Source: CAYWMD01 sp964458575
GTDB lineage: Bacteria; Verrucomicrobiota; Verrucomicrobiia; Limisphaerales; JADLHS01
DNA: 64,000 nucleotides
Direction of reading: 5' to 3'
Assembly (NCBI GenBank): GCA_964458575.1
Contig: CAYWMD010000017.1
Location: forward strand, 42,482 to 106,481
The notes below the pieces were generated by a model. The model saw only the letters and a list, made by a program, of their open reading frames with translations, did no database searches and was not told the DNA's origin. A program made the position numbers and the translations under genes. How positions within the stretch are numbered: the stretch's first letter is position 1; each line of letters begins with the position of its first letter. Positions 9,612 through 19,300 of the stretch are shown piece by piece.

Positions 9612-12600
9612 CTACGGTCGCTTTAACCGGAAAAACTTCCGCTGGCCGGACATCGCGTTGGTGACCACGTTCGTTCCGTTGACCACGGATGGCGCGGGCA
9701 GCGCGCCGGTCCAAGATGCACCATCAACATTCGTCGCGGTGATCAGACCGTAATTACCGTAATTGGTCGGCCATCTGAAAACGAGATTCGTCCCGTGCCG
9801 TTGATACTCGAGCCGCGGCGTTGCTGTCGGGCCGACACAGGTCACGGTAACGGCGTCAAAACAGCCCACTTTGGCCGACGTGCCGGCGATCGTGCGACCG
9901 TCCAGCCAGAGCGTCATGCTTGTGCCGGTGGCGACCACCGTGCCGCTGAACGTTGCCCAGTTGGTGCTGACGCCGTAATCAATGACCGGGTTCAAATCAA
10001 CGGCCGTATTCCAATCCGTCGAGCCGCCGGGGCTGACCCGGACCCGCGCCCGACCGTTGTCCGAATTGCTCCGGTGCCAACCCGAGATTTGGTAAGTGGC
10101 GCCGGGCGTGCAGCCGGTAATGTTCTGGCGTACGCCGGCGCTGGCGGAATGCGCGTCGTTGTAGGCCTGAATTTGTTGATAATTGTTCCCGCCCGGAGCG
10201 GCCAAAGCATTCTGAACGACCCAAACCTTTATCGTGGGACTATTGACCTCGTAGCTGGTCCAACCCGTGGCGACGCCGCCGGTGTGGCCGCCTTCAAAGT
10301 TGCCATTGACCAAGGTGACCGGGGTGCACAAGACCGTGATCGTCAGGGTCGCCGGCGCGCTGGTGATGGCGCCGGCGGCATTGGCGACCACGACGCTGTA
10401 CTCTCCGGCGTGAAACGGTTGGACATTGAAGCGCGTGTAACTGCTGTCCGTGGCGCCGGCGAGGTTTGTGCCGGCGAACCGCCATTGATAACTGAACGGT
10501 TCCGGACCGTCGGCGGTCACGATAAAAGTTGCATTCTGATTTTGTTCCACCGTCTGACTTTGTGGCGGCGTAACGATATGTGGCGGCAGGCCGTTGGTGC
10601 TGACGCTCAGGATGGCCACCGCGCTGGTCACGACGCCGAGACTGTTGCTGACCACGACCGAGTAATCTCCCTCATGACTGGTCTGCGCGTTGGTGCGGGT
10701 GTAAGTGTCCCCGGTCGCGCCGGCGAGATTCGTGCCCTTGAACCGCCATTGGTACTTCGGCAACGGCGCGCCACTGGCGGCAACGGTGAAGAACGCGTTG
10801 TCCTCCTTGAGGACCGTTTGACTTTGCGGCGGCACCACGATGGCGGGCGCGCTGTTGGTGCAAAACTCGGAGGCAAAAGCGCAAATGCCGGGCCGCACCT
10901 GCTGGTCGAATCGTTGTTGGGTCATCCATGGCACTTGCGGGTTCTTGGTCACGACGATCATGCGCGTCAACTGCAACGTGCCGAGATTGATCTGCAATTG
11001 ATTTCCGTTGAGTTGTGTGTTCGCGGCTTTCAATCCGCTGGCCGTCACCTCGAAGACCATCGGCGCGGGCAGCATCCAGGCGGGCAGGGTGGCGGTAAGT
11101 GTCGCGTTGGCAACCGGCGTGTAATGGCAGCCGTTCGTGTCGTTGTAATAGTTGTCATTCACCGCGAACAGCACCAGGGTATCATCGCCAGAAGCCAGCC
11201 CTTTGGCCCAAACATTCGGGCCGGGAGTTATCGGTAGGTCCACGGGATGACTGATGACGATCAATGGCCCGACGGTCTTGATTTCGTTGCCGAGCAGTCC
11301 CATTTCCTTCCACAGCGCCCGGGACTCGGGTTTGTTTTGGTTGCCCATACCATTGAACTTGGGGCCGGGATTCATCCACCAATAGCTCATCCCTTTGGCC
11401 CCGGCGGCCAGGGCGTAATAGACTTCAATCCGTTTGGCTTCCGTCGTCGGGAAGGGCCAAATCACCGAGCCATCCGACTCATCCAGGCGCTCGGTCGAAA
11501 ACAGGATCGGGTGGGCTGGGTTTGGTTCAGCAGCCGTCACGGTCGCCTTGGTGACCGCATAGATGTAGGTGGCCTTCAGGTAAAGCGAGATGGGCACGGA
11601 TTTCTTCCCATAAGCATCCAACAACCGCATCTGGTAATACGGATCCACTTGCAGCACATCCACGGCCTGACCCCAGGCGATGTAGTTGAGGGGCCGCCAC
11701 GAACCATCAACGTTGAGTGTGGTGGGGGAGAGCGGATGGAGCGCGCGATAGGTTTCGCCCTCGGCGATTTCGCGCATGGCCAGGACGCCCATGGGACTCT
11801 TGCCGCACGGCAGATTGCCGCAGTTCGCATTATTGGCTTCCAAGCGGGCTTCGATGGCGTCCGGTTCGTCTTCCAGGAACGACATCAGCGGGTCGTCGCT
11901 GGCGCCCGTTTGCCAGATGATGACGCCATAGCCACCACGGGCGGCGGCATAAGCCTTGCCGGCAGAGGTACCGAGGTAGCTACCAAGCGCCCCACCAATG
12001 CCCTGGTTCTGCGCCGCGTTGAAGCCGTGTTGCGTCGCTTCAGTTATCCAGTTCTGGGCACTCGTTGTGTTGTCATCCGCATAGGGAAACGTGCCCCACG
12101 TTGCATAGAGGAACGGATGCGACCACGCCCGCAGCGAACCCGTCGCGGTTTTGCCATCAGCATAAACCCCCTGAAACACGTGATAGGACATATAGTCGAG
12201 AGGTTGCGCAAGGTGAATGACCGACACGCCAAAATTGACAGTGGGATCACTTACTGTGGTGGTGATCGCGGTCACATCCACGCCGTCCAGCTTGATCGTC
12301 GTGGGGACGGCGCTCCCGCTCGCAGCAAGACGACGCCAATGCAGATACACCTCAGTCCGGTTCGTCGAGAACCCCACACTAACCAATTGCGGCGCGGTCG
12401 CGTCAATCGGAGCGTTCGTGGTCACCGTGCCGTCGGTGGTCACCACGCCCACGCTGACCGTCGGCGTGGTGGGTACGGCTCGCAGGTGCATCACGGCCTG
12501 CGCGACGCCACCCGGCGGGATCACCGTCGGGTCGCCCTTGTACCAGGCGGGATCACCTGCGTTCAGGATGGCGGGGGGCGGATTATTCCAATAAAAGAAA

Positions 12601-12920
12601 ATGCTGCTGGGCACATCCGGCGTGACCGGGCTCGGGTCCGCCTTGATGACCGTCTTGAGGCTGTAACCGGCCAGCGTCACGTCGGTGATGGACACGGACG
12701 CGGCCCCGGTGTTTTTCACATACACGTGAACATTGCCGCCCGGGATGTCGAGGTGGCAGTCGTCGTGCCAGTAACACTTCCATTCGGGGTAGAGTTGGTC
12801 CTGCTGATATCGGGTGCCAATCACCTGGACGGCGGCGTTCGCAGCGGGGACAATGACGGCAAGGATCAGCGCCAGCCAGCAAAACGCCCGGCAACAAATG
12901 TCACTTTGGATCATTTTCAT
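9612..12920 (-). CDS. Giant secreted TIM-barrel-like/Ig protein, tandem paralogue 4 of 4
   Basis: 1102 residues; ATG 12920 (ATG 12914 also possible), signal peptide core FCWLALILAVIVPAANA. Residues 31-290 hold two beta-sandwich-like regions (VIGTRYQQDQLYPE; GDPAWYKGDPTVIPPGGVAQ; VYLHWRR). Residues about 290-560 look like a barrel-type catalytic domain carrying EDEPD (350-354), NVDGSWRP, QVDPYYQ and AAGAKGMSYWW, which resembles glycoside hydrolases but fits no family I can name. Residues 560-665 form a beta domain; Ig domains sit at about 692-775 and 780-870, a jelly-roll (YQQIQAYN, VRQNITGC) at 875-1030, and a tail ends KFFRLKRP. It is 45 bp downstream of paralogue 3 and closest to it in sequence. 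Enzyme activity is inferred only from the DEPD motif and overall layout. Confidence 0.8.
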   Translation of the reverse strand: MKMIQSDICCRAFCWLALILAVIVPAANAAVQVIGTRYQQDQLYPEWKCYWHDDCHLDIPGGNVHVYVKNTGAASVSITDVTLAGYSLKTVIKADPSPVTPDVPSSIFFYWNNPPPAILNAGDPAWYKGDPTVIPPGGVAQAVMHLRAVPTTPTVSVGVVTTDGTVTTNAPIDATAPQLVSVGFSTNRTEVYLHWRRLAASGSAVPTTIKLDGVDVTAITTTVSDPTVNFGVSVIHLAQPLDYMSYHVFQGVYADGKTATGSLRAWSHPFLYATWGTFPYADDNTTSAQNWITEATQHGFNAAQNQGIGGALGSYLGTSAGKAYAAARGGYGVIIWQTGASDDPLMSFLEDEPDAIEARLEANNANCGNLPCGKSPMGVLAMREIAEGETYRALHPLSPTTLNVDGSWRPLNYIAWGQAVDVLQVDPYYQMRLLDAYGKKSVPISLYLKATYIYAVTKATVTAAEPNPAHPILFSTERLDESDGSVIWPFPTTEAKRIEVYYALAAGAKGMSYWWMNPGPKFNGMGNQNKPESRALWKEMGLLGNEIKTVGPLIVISHPVDLPITPGPNVWAKGLASGDDTLVLFAVNDNYYNDTNGCHYTPVANATLTATLPAWMLPAPMVFEVTASGLKAANTQLNGNQLQINLGTLQLTRMIVVTKNPQVPWMTQQRFDQQVRPGICAFASEFCTNSAPAIVVPPQSQTVLKEDNAFFTVAASGAPLPKYQWRFKGTNLAGATGDTYTRTNAQTSHEGDYSVVVSNSLGVVTSAVAILSVSTNGLPPHIVTPPQSQTVEQNQNATFIVTADGPEPFSYQWRFAGTNLAGATDSSYTRFNVQPFHAGEYSVVVANAAGAITSAPATLTITVLCTPVTLVNGNFEGGHTGGVATGWTSYEVNSPTIKVWVVQNALAAPGGNNYQQIQAYNDAHSASAGVRQNITGCTPGATYQISGWHRSNSDNGRARVRVSPGGSTDWNTAVDLNPVIDYGVSTNWATFSGTVVATGTSMTLWLDGRTIAGTSAKVGCFDAVTVTCVGPTATPRLEYQRHGTNLVFRWPTNYGNYGLITATNVDGASWTGALPAPSVVNGTNVVTNAMSGQRKFFRLKRP

Positions 12921-12965
12921 CAGGGTGTGTCGCTTTTGTTCAGGTGTCGTGCAAATCCTAATGCG

Positions 12966-15900
12966 CTAAGGATGCATCAATCGGTAGAACTTTCGCTCGC
13001 CCGAGATGGCGTTGGTGACAACATTGGTTCCATTCACCACGGATGGCGCGGGGAGGACTCCGTTCCAAGTCGCGTCGCCGACATTCGTGGCGGCGATCAG
13101 GCCATAGTTACCACGATTGGTCGGCCAGCTAAAGATGAGGTTCGTTCCCTGCCGCCGATATTCCAGCAGCGGCGGGGCCATCGGCCCCAGGCAGGTTACC
13201 GTCACGGCGTCAAAGCAACCCACCTTGGCCGACGGTCCGGCAATTGTCCGCCCGTCCAGCCACAAGGTCATGTTGGTCCCGGTCGCCACCACGGTCCCGC
13301 TGAAGGTCGCCCAATTGGTGCTGACGCCGTAATCCGCGACCGGATTCAGATCAACAGCGGTGTTCCAGTTCGCGGATGCCGTTGGACTCACCCTGACCCG
13401 GGCGCGTCCGTTGTCCGAATTGCTCCGATACCAACCCGCGATTTGATAAGTGGCACCCGGAACACAACCGGTCACGGTTTGGCGGACACCGGCGCTGGCA
13501 GTGAACGCCGCATTGTAGGCCTGAATCTGCTGATACTGGGTGCCCTGCGCGAGCAAAGTGGTTTGAATCGTCCAAACCTTGATGCTGGGAGCGTTGACTT
13601 CGTAGGTGGTCCAGCCCGCGCCAACGCCACCGTTCGTGCCGCCCTCGAAATCACCGTTGACCAGGCCCACGGGCAGACAGTAAATCGGCACCGTCACGGT
13701 GAGCGTTGCGGGCGCACTGGTGATGGCCCCGGCAGCATTCGTAACGACCACCCGGTATTCGCCGGCGTCGTTGGTTTGCGCGGTGAACCGGGTGTAGGCG
13801 CTGTCCGTGGCGCCGTTGAGATTGGCGCCGTTGAAGTGCCATTGATATTTCAACGGCTCAGTCCCATTAGCTGTCACAGTAAACGTCGCATTCTCACCTT
13901 GGTTGACCGATTTGCTTTGGGGCGGGGTGAAAATGGTCGGCGCAAGGCCGTTGGTGCTTACAGTCAGGCTGGCCACCACACTGGTCACCGATCCAAAGCT
14001 GTTGCTGACCACGACGGAGTACCCACCCGAGTGACTGCCTTGCGCGTTCGTGCGCGTGTAAGTGTCGGTCGTCGCACCTGGGATGTTGTTGTCGTTGAAG
14101 CGCCATTGGTAACCAGGCGATGGGGTTCCATTCGCCACGACCGCGAACAACGGACTGTCGCCCTGAAGCACGGCCTGGTTTTGCGGCGGCACGACGATGG
14201 TGGGCGCCACATTGCCGCAAAGCGCCGGCGCGAACGAGCATACGCCGAAGCGCACCTTCTGGTCATATCGTTGCTTGATCAAAGTCGGGGTCTGCACATT
14301 GCGTGTGAGCACGATCATCTTCGTAAGTTCGAGCGTGCCGAGATTCACCTGCAGTTGATTTCCGTCAAGTTGCGTGGTGACGGCTTTCAATCCACCCGCC
14401 GTGATTTCGAAGGCCATCGGGGCGGGCTGCATCCAGGCGGGCAACGTGGCGGTGACGGTGGCGTTGGTCACCGGGGTGTAATGGCAGCCGGCGAAGTCAT
14501 TGTAGTAATTGTCGTTCACGACGATGAGAATGATCGTGTCCGTTCGCGAGGCGATGGCTCTCGCCCACACATTGGCACCCGTCGCGAGCGGGAGTTCCAC
14601 CGGATGGCTGGTCACCAGCCATGGGGCCACGGTTTTGATTTCATTGCCAAGCAAGCCGAGTTCCTCCCACAGTTCAGGAGCACCGGGACGATTTTGGGCG
14701 GCGAGACCATTGGATGGATAGCCCCGGGGAAACCACCAATACCCCATGCCTTTGGCCCCGGCGGCCAGTGAGTAATACACTTCGATGCGCTTGGCTTCCC
14801 GCGTCGGGAACGGCCAGATTTCACCCACGTACTCCGGATCACAATCGCCATCGTTGCATTTCCATTCGCACGAGTACAGGAGGATGTTCGCCGGATTGGG
14901 TTCGGCGGCGGTCACCGTGGCCTTGGCCACCGCGTAAATGTACGTGGCCTTCTGATAAAGCGGGATCCGGTACTGATCGCGCCAATAAACATCGGACAAC
15001 CGACGCTGATAATAAGGGTCCACTTGGGTGACGTCCATCGCCTGCCCCCACGCATAATAATTTTCCGGACGAAACGTTCCGTCCAGATTGACGTTGGTTG
15101 GCGTCATGGGCCGCTGTGAGCGCAGGTCCTCGCCTTTGGCAATTTCGCGCATGACGAGAATGCCCATGGGACTTTTGCCGCAGGGGAGAAACAAACCGGC
15201 GGCTGTGCTGCACTTGGTGTTCTCCATGTTGGCTTCCTCGGCGTCGGGTTCATCCTCTAGGAAAAACATGTCCGGGTCCAGCGGATTGAACTTGGTCTTG
15301 TCGCCGGTGGTGTAGCCGTATTCGCGGGCTTGACAATCGGCCCGACCGGTCGGCGTAAACATGTAACCACCGACTTCGCCGACGTTCACCTGGACATTGT
15401 TGAATCCGTGGTTCGAAGCCTCTTCAACCCAGTCTGCAATGGTGTAGCCGGCGCTGGTCTCGAAATTGCCATAACTGGCGTAAATAAACTTGTTCGTCCA
15501 GGCGCGCTGCGAGGCCGTCGCGGTCTTGCCGTCGTCGTAAACCCCTTGAAAGACATGGTAAGACATGGGTGCGATGGGGGCGGCGAGATTGATGACGGAT
15601 GCAGCGAAATTCATCGAAGGGTCCGCCACCGTGGTCGTGATGGTCGTCACATTCGAGCCGTCCATGCGCACGGTGACGGGCGCCGCCCCGCCGACACCGG
15701 CGGAGCCGGGCCGTCGCCAGTGCAGGTAAATCTTCTGCAAATCTGACGAGTAACCGATGCTGGCCAACTGCGGGGCGTTGACATCTTTGGTGATGTTGGT
15801 GGTGAGTATGGTGCCGGAAACATTCACTCCCACAGCCACCGTCGAGGCGACGGGCGGCGTTCGCAAACGCACCACAGCCTGGGCCACGCCCCCAGCGGGA

Positions 15901-16301
15901 ATCACCGTGGGGTCGCCTTTGTACCAAACCGGCTCCCCTGCGTCCAAAATCGCCTGCGGCGGGTTGTCCCATCGGAAATAAATGCTCCGCGCGTAATGCA
16001 CGTTTGCGTCTTCCGCGAGCGAATCCGCGAGACTGTAGCCGGCCAGGATGACATCGGTGATGGTCACCGAACCGCCGCCCGTGTTCTTCAAGTACACGTG
16101 AACGTTGCAGCCCAGCGCGCGGGGCGGGCAGTTCGTGGGGTAAGTCTTGTCATTCCAGATACAGTCGAACTCATTGTATGGAATGTCCTGTTGGTACTGG
16201 GCGCCAATCACCTGGATCGCGGCGCTGGCGGTGTGGGCAACCAAACTACCGGCAAGTGACAGCAACAGCATCCACGCATACCGGCGAATTTTGCTCTTCA
16301 T
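12966..16301 (-). CDS. Giant secreted TIM-barrel-like/Ig protein, tandem paralogue 3 of 4
   Basis: 1111 residues from ATG 16301; the open frame runs to 16367, but this start gives a clean signal peptide (MKSKIRRYAWMLLLSLAGSL, cleavage near HTASA). Module order is the same as paralogue 4: N-terminal sandwiches (VIGAQYQQDIPYNE, GEPVWYKGDPTVIPAGG), barrel-like domain with LEDEPDAEE, NLDGTFRPENYYAWGQ, QVDPYYQRRL and AAGAKGMGYWW, two Ig domains, one VRQTVTGC-type jelly-roll and a tail ending KFYRLMHP. The two proteins align almost end to end, indicating a recent duplication. The gene is 34 bp downstream of paralogue 2 and 45 bp upstream of paralogue 4, consistent with one polycistronic transcript. 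Function unknown; glycoside-hydrolase-like by inference. Confidence 0.8.
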   Translation of the reverse strand: MKSKIRRYAWMLLLSLAGSLVAHTASAAIQVIGAQYQQDIPYNEFDCIWNDKTYPTNCPPRALGCNVHVYLKNTGGGSVTITDVILAGYSLADSLAEDANVHYARSIYFRWDNPPQAILDAGEPVWYKGDPTVIPAGGVAQAVVRLRTPPVASTVAVGVNVSGTILTTNITKDVNAPQLASIGYSSDLQKIYLHWRRPGSAGVGGAAPVTVRMDGSNVTTITTTVADPSMNFAASVINLAAPIAPMSYHVFQGVYDDGKTATASQRAWTNKFIYASYGNFETSAGYTIADWVEEASNHGFNNVQVNVGEVGGYMFTPTGRADCQAREYGYTTGDKTKFNPLDPDMFFLEDEPDAEEANMENTKCSTAAGLFLPCGKSPMGILVMREIAKGEDLRSQRPMTPTNVNLDGTFRPENYYAWGQAMDVTQVDPYYQRRLSDVYWRDQYRIPLYQKATYIYAVAKATVTAAEPNPANILLYSCEWKCNDGDCDPEYVGEIWPFPTREAKRIEVYYSLAAGAKGMGYWWFPRGYPSNGLAAQNRPGAPELWEELGLLGNEIKTVAPWLVTSHPVELPLATGANVWARAIASRTDTIILIVVNDNYYNDFAGCHYTPVTNATVTATLPAWMQPAPMAFEITAGGLKAVTTQLDGNQLQVNLGTLELTKMIVLTRNVQTPTLIKQRYDQKVRFGVCSFAPALCGNVAPTIVVPPQNQAVLQGDSPLFAVVANGTPSPGYQWRFNDNNIPGATTDTYTRTNAQGSHSGGYSVVVSNSFGSVTSVVASLTVSTNGLAPTIFTPPQSKSVNQGENATFTVTANGTEPLKYQWHFNGANLNGATDSAYTRFTAQTNDAGEYRVVVTNAAGAITSAPATLTVTVPIYCLPVGLVNGDFEGGTNGGVGAGWTTYEVNAPSIKVWTIQTTLLAQGTQYQQIQAYNAAFTASAGVRQTVTGCVPGATYQIAGWYRSNSDNGRARVRVSPTASANWNTAVDLNPVADYGVSTNWATFSGTVVATGTNMTLWLDGRTIAGPSAKVGCFDAVTVTCLGPMAPPLLEYRRQGTNLIFSWPTNRGNYGLIAATNVGDATWNGVLPAPSVVNGTNVVTNAISGERKFYRLMHP

Positions 16302-16335
16302 GCTTTTTATCTTGTTTCCAGTGGTTCTCGCGGAC

Positions 16336-19300
16336 TCAGTCAAGGACCAGACGATAATAACCTGCATTCCCCGACGGGGCGAGCGTCACGGTCTTGTGTC
16401 CGCCCCCAACCGCAACCTGGTTCGTGACTGTAGCCCAGCTCACCGGCGGATTCAAATTGCCGGCTCGTTCGAGATGCGCGGATGGGCATGCGGGCCAGGT
16501 CAACGCCAGCACGTTTCCGCTTCGCTGAACCACCAGTTCAGGCGGGGCGTCGAGACTGGCGGGCAGGGCGTCGTCGAAATAACCGTTCCGTTTCTGATTA
16601 TCCGTGGAGGCGACTTTGTAGTAGATGGTGAGGTAACTCGCCATGGCAGTTCCGCTCCAGGTCTGCTGCACCCAGGCAGAATTGGTCGTGGCCGGCGACC
16701 AAATCACACCGGCACTGGCATTGGTGCCGCCCGCGGGATCAACGCCCAGAGAACACGCCGAAAGACTGTCGCCCGCGTAAATCCAGACGCTGACGTTGTA
16801 AAGGCCGCCGACGGTCACCGGCACGCGCTGGAAAACTCCCCCGGAAGTGGCGTTGGTGCTCCAGACGCGGATGCGCTGGGATTGAGCGCCGCCGTGGACG
16901 ATGTTGGTCTCAACATAGCCGATGGTAACACCGGCGACCGCCTCCCATTCGGTCCAGTTGGTGGCGAGGTAACCACCGCCGATGAGGAGAAATTCCTTTT
17001 CAAAGTCCGAATTCAGGATTGATAAACAGCCGAAAACAGCCTGCGTCACGGTCAACGATGCCGCGATGGAATTGGTGCTGCCAACGGAATTGGTTACCAC
17101 ACATCGATAGTTCGCCGCGTCGTTGGTGTCCGCAGCGGTGACGGTCAGATTCGTCGTTGTGCAGCCGGAATAATGACCGCCATCGCTGAGATTGGCACCG
17201 TTCTTCTGCCACCGATAATAAATCGTGCCGCTGCCGGCGGCGCCCACGGTGAAGCTGGCTGTGCCGCCGACCGCGATGCTGCGATTGGCGGGCTGCTGGG
17301 TGATGGTGGGTGCGATGGCGGAGTTCGTGACGGTCAGCGTCGCCGCCGTGGAATTGGTGCTCCCGTAGGCGTTGGTGACCATGCAACGATAGTTTCCGGC
17401 GTCGCCGCCGTCCGCGCTGGTGATGGTCAGGGCAGGGGAAAAAACGCCGGAGTAATGCCCGCTGTCATTCAGATTGGTGCTGTTCTTCTGCCAGCGATAG
17501 TACAACGGGTCGCTGCCAAACGCCTGAATGTTGAAAATTGCGTCGCCGCCGGTGCCGATGGTCTGGGGTGAGGGCTGTTGCACAATGCCCGGAGGAATGG
17601 ACGTCAATTCACAGCCAATCGAAATCGCATCGAAACATTCCGCTTTGAAGTTTCCGGCGCCGGTGGTTTGTCCGTCGAGCCAGAGAGTCATGTTCGTGCC
17701 CGTCGCCACGACCGTGCCGCTGAAGCTAACCCATGTGCTGCCGGTGTTGGTTTGTGCCGGGTTCAAATGGACAGCGGTGGCCCAATTGGTCGAGGCGCTC
17801 GGGCTTACCTTCACCGCGCAGGTTGAGGAATCACCCGAATTGCCACGCATCCATCCGGAGATGGTGTAGGTCGCGCCGACGATACAGCCGGTAATGTTCT
17901 GCCGCACTCCGCCACCGCCCGAGGAATTCGTGTTGGCAATCTGCTGATACTGCGTGCCGCCGCCCGCCGGCGGTCCGTTGCTCTGGATGCTCCAGAGTGT
18001 AATGGCCGGATTTGGCGCGCGTTGATAACCCGTCCAACCCGTAGCCACGCCATTGACGTTGCCCCCCTCGAAGCTCGCATTCGCCAGGCCGGTGGGCGGA
18101 CACGTGATCGGCGCAACCAATGTGACACTGATCGTGGCCGAGTTGCCGCTGGTGCCATTGGGATTGACGGCGCGAACGCGATAATAGTACGTCATGCCCA
18201 CGCTGAGGCCGGTGACGTTCCAGCTCAAGCCGCCCACGGTCAAATCCTGATAACCGCTGACGTAGTTTGCGAAACCGCTGTTGGTGGACACATCGAGCCG
18301 GTAAGTGTTGGCGCCACTGGCGCTGCTCCAATTGGCAGTGAAACTGTTCGTCGTGAGCGCGGTAGCTGGAGCGGCCACGGGAACGGCCGGCGAATTGGTG
18401 GAAAGGGTGAGCGTTGCCGGGTCGGAATTGTTGGTGGCATAGCTGGTGAACACCACGCAACGATAGCTTGCCTCGTCGCCTGCGTCCGCGCCGCTGACCG
18501 TGAGCGTGGCATTGGTGACACCGGCGTAATGGCCGCCGTCATTCAGGTTGCCGAGATTCTTCTGCCAACGATATTTCAGCCCGGTGCCGAACGCGGTCAC
18601 CGTCAAGCTGCCGGCGCCGCCCGGCGACAAAACCAAGTTGGCCGGTGACTGGGCAATATTGAGCGGAACGTTCGTGTAACTTTCCGACGCGAAAGCGGCG
18701 ATGCCAGGACGGCACAAGTTGTCGTAGCGTTGCTGGAGGGTGGAGAGCAGCGCCGGGTTTTTGGTCAGCACAATCATCCGCGTGACTTGCAGCGTGCCGA
18801 GATTGATCTGCAACTGGCTCCCGTTGACCTGTGTGTTCACGGCCTTCAGGCCGCCGCAGGAGATTTCAAAGGTGGTGGGCGAGGGCTGCATCCACGTCGG
18901 CAGCGTGATGGTGACGGTGGCATTGGGCACCGGCGTGACGTAAGTGCCGGTCTGGTCTATGTAAACCGTGTCGTTCACCGCGAACACGATCATTGTGTCG
19001 GTGCCCGAGGCGAGCGCCCGCGTCCAGACGTTCGCGCTGGGCGTCAACGGCACGCTCACCGGATGACCGGTAACCAGCAGTGGGTGGGCGGTTTTGATTT
19101 CATTACCCAAACGACCGATCTCATTCCAGAGCGCGGCCGAGTTCGTGCCGCTGGCATTCAACCCGTTGTAAGGATAACCCGACTTGTACCACCAATATGC
19201 CAGGCCCTTCGCGCCGCCGGCCAGGGCGTAATAGACCTGAATCCGCTTGTTGGCTGGAGCGGCAAACGGCCAAATGTTGTCGTTCGGATCTTTGTACTCG

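Noticed and set aside
9795..11237. A 480-codon plus-strand frame
   Set aside because: Antisense to the Ig and jelly-roll region of paralogue 4; low-complexity translation and no homology signal.
11247..14771. A 1174-codon open frame on the plus strand
   Set aside because: It is antisense to two giant paralogues, spans their intergenic gap, and its translation is rich in Arg/His/Gly with no recognisable motif. It reflects GC-rich codon use on the coding strand.
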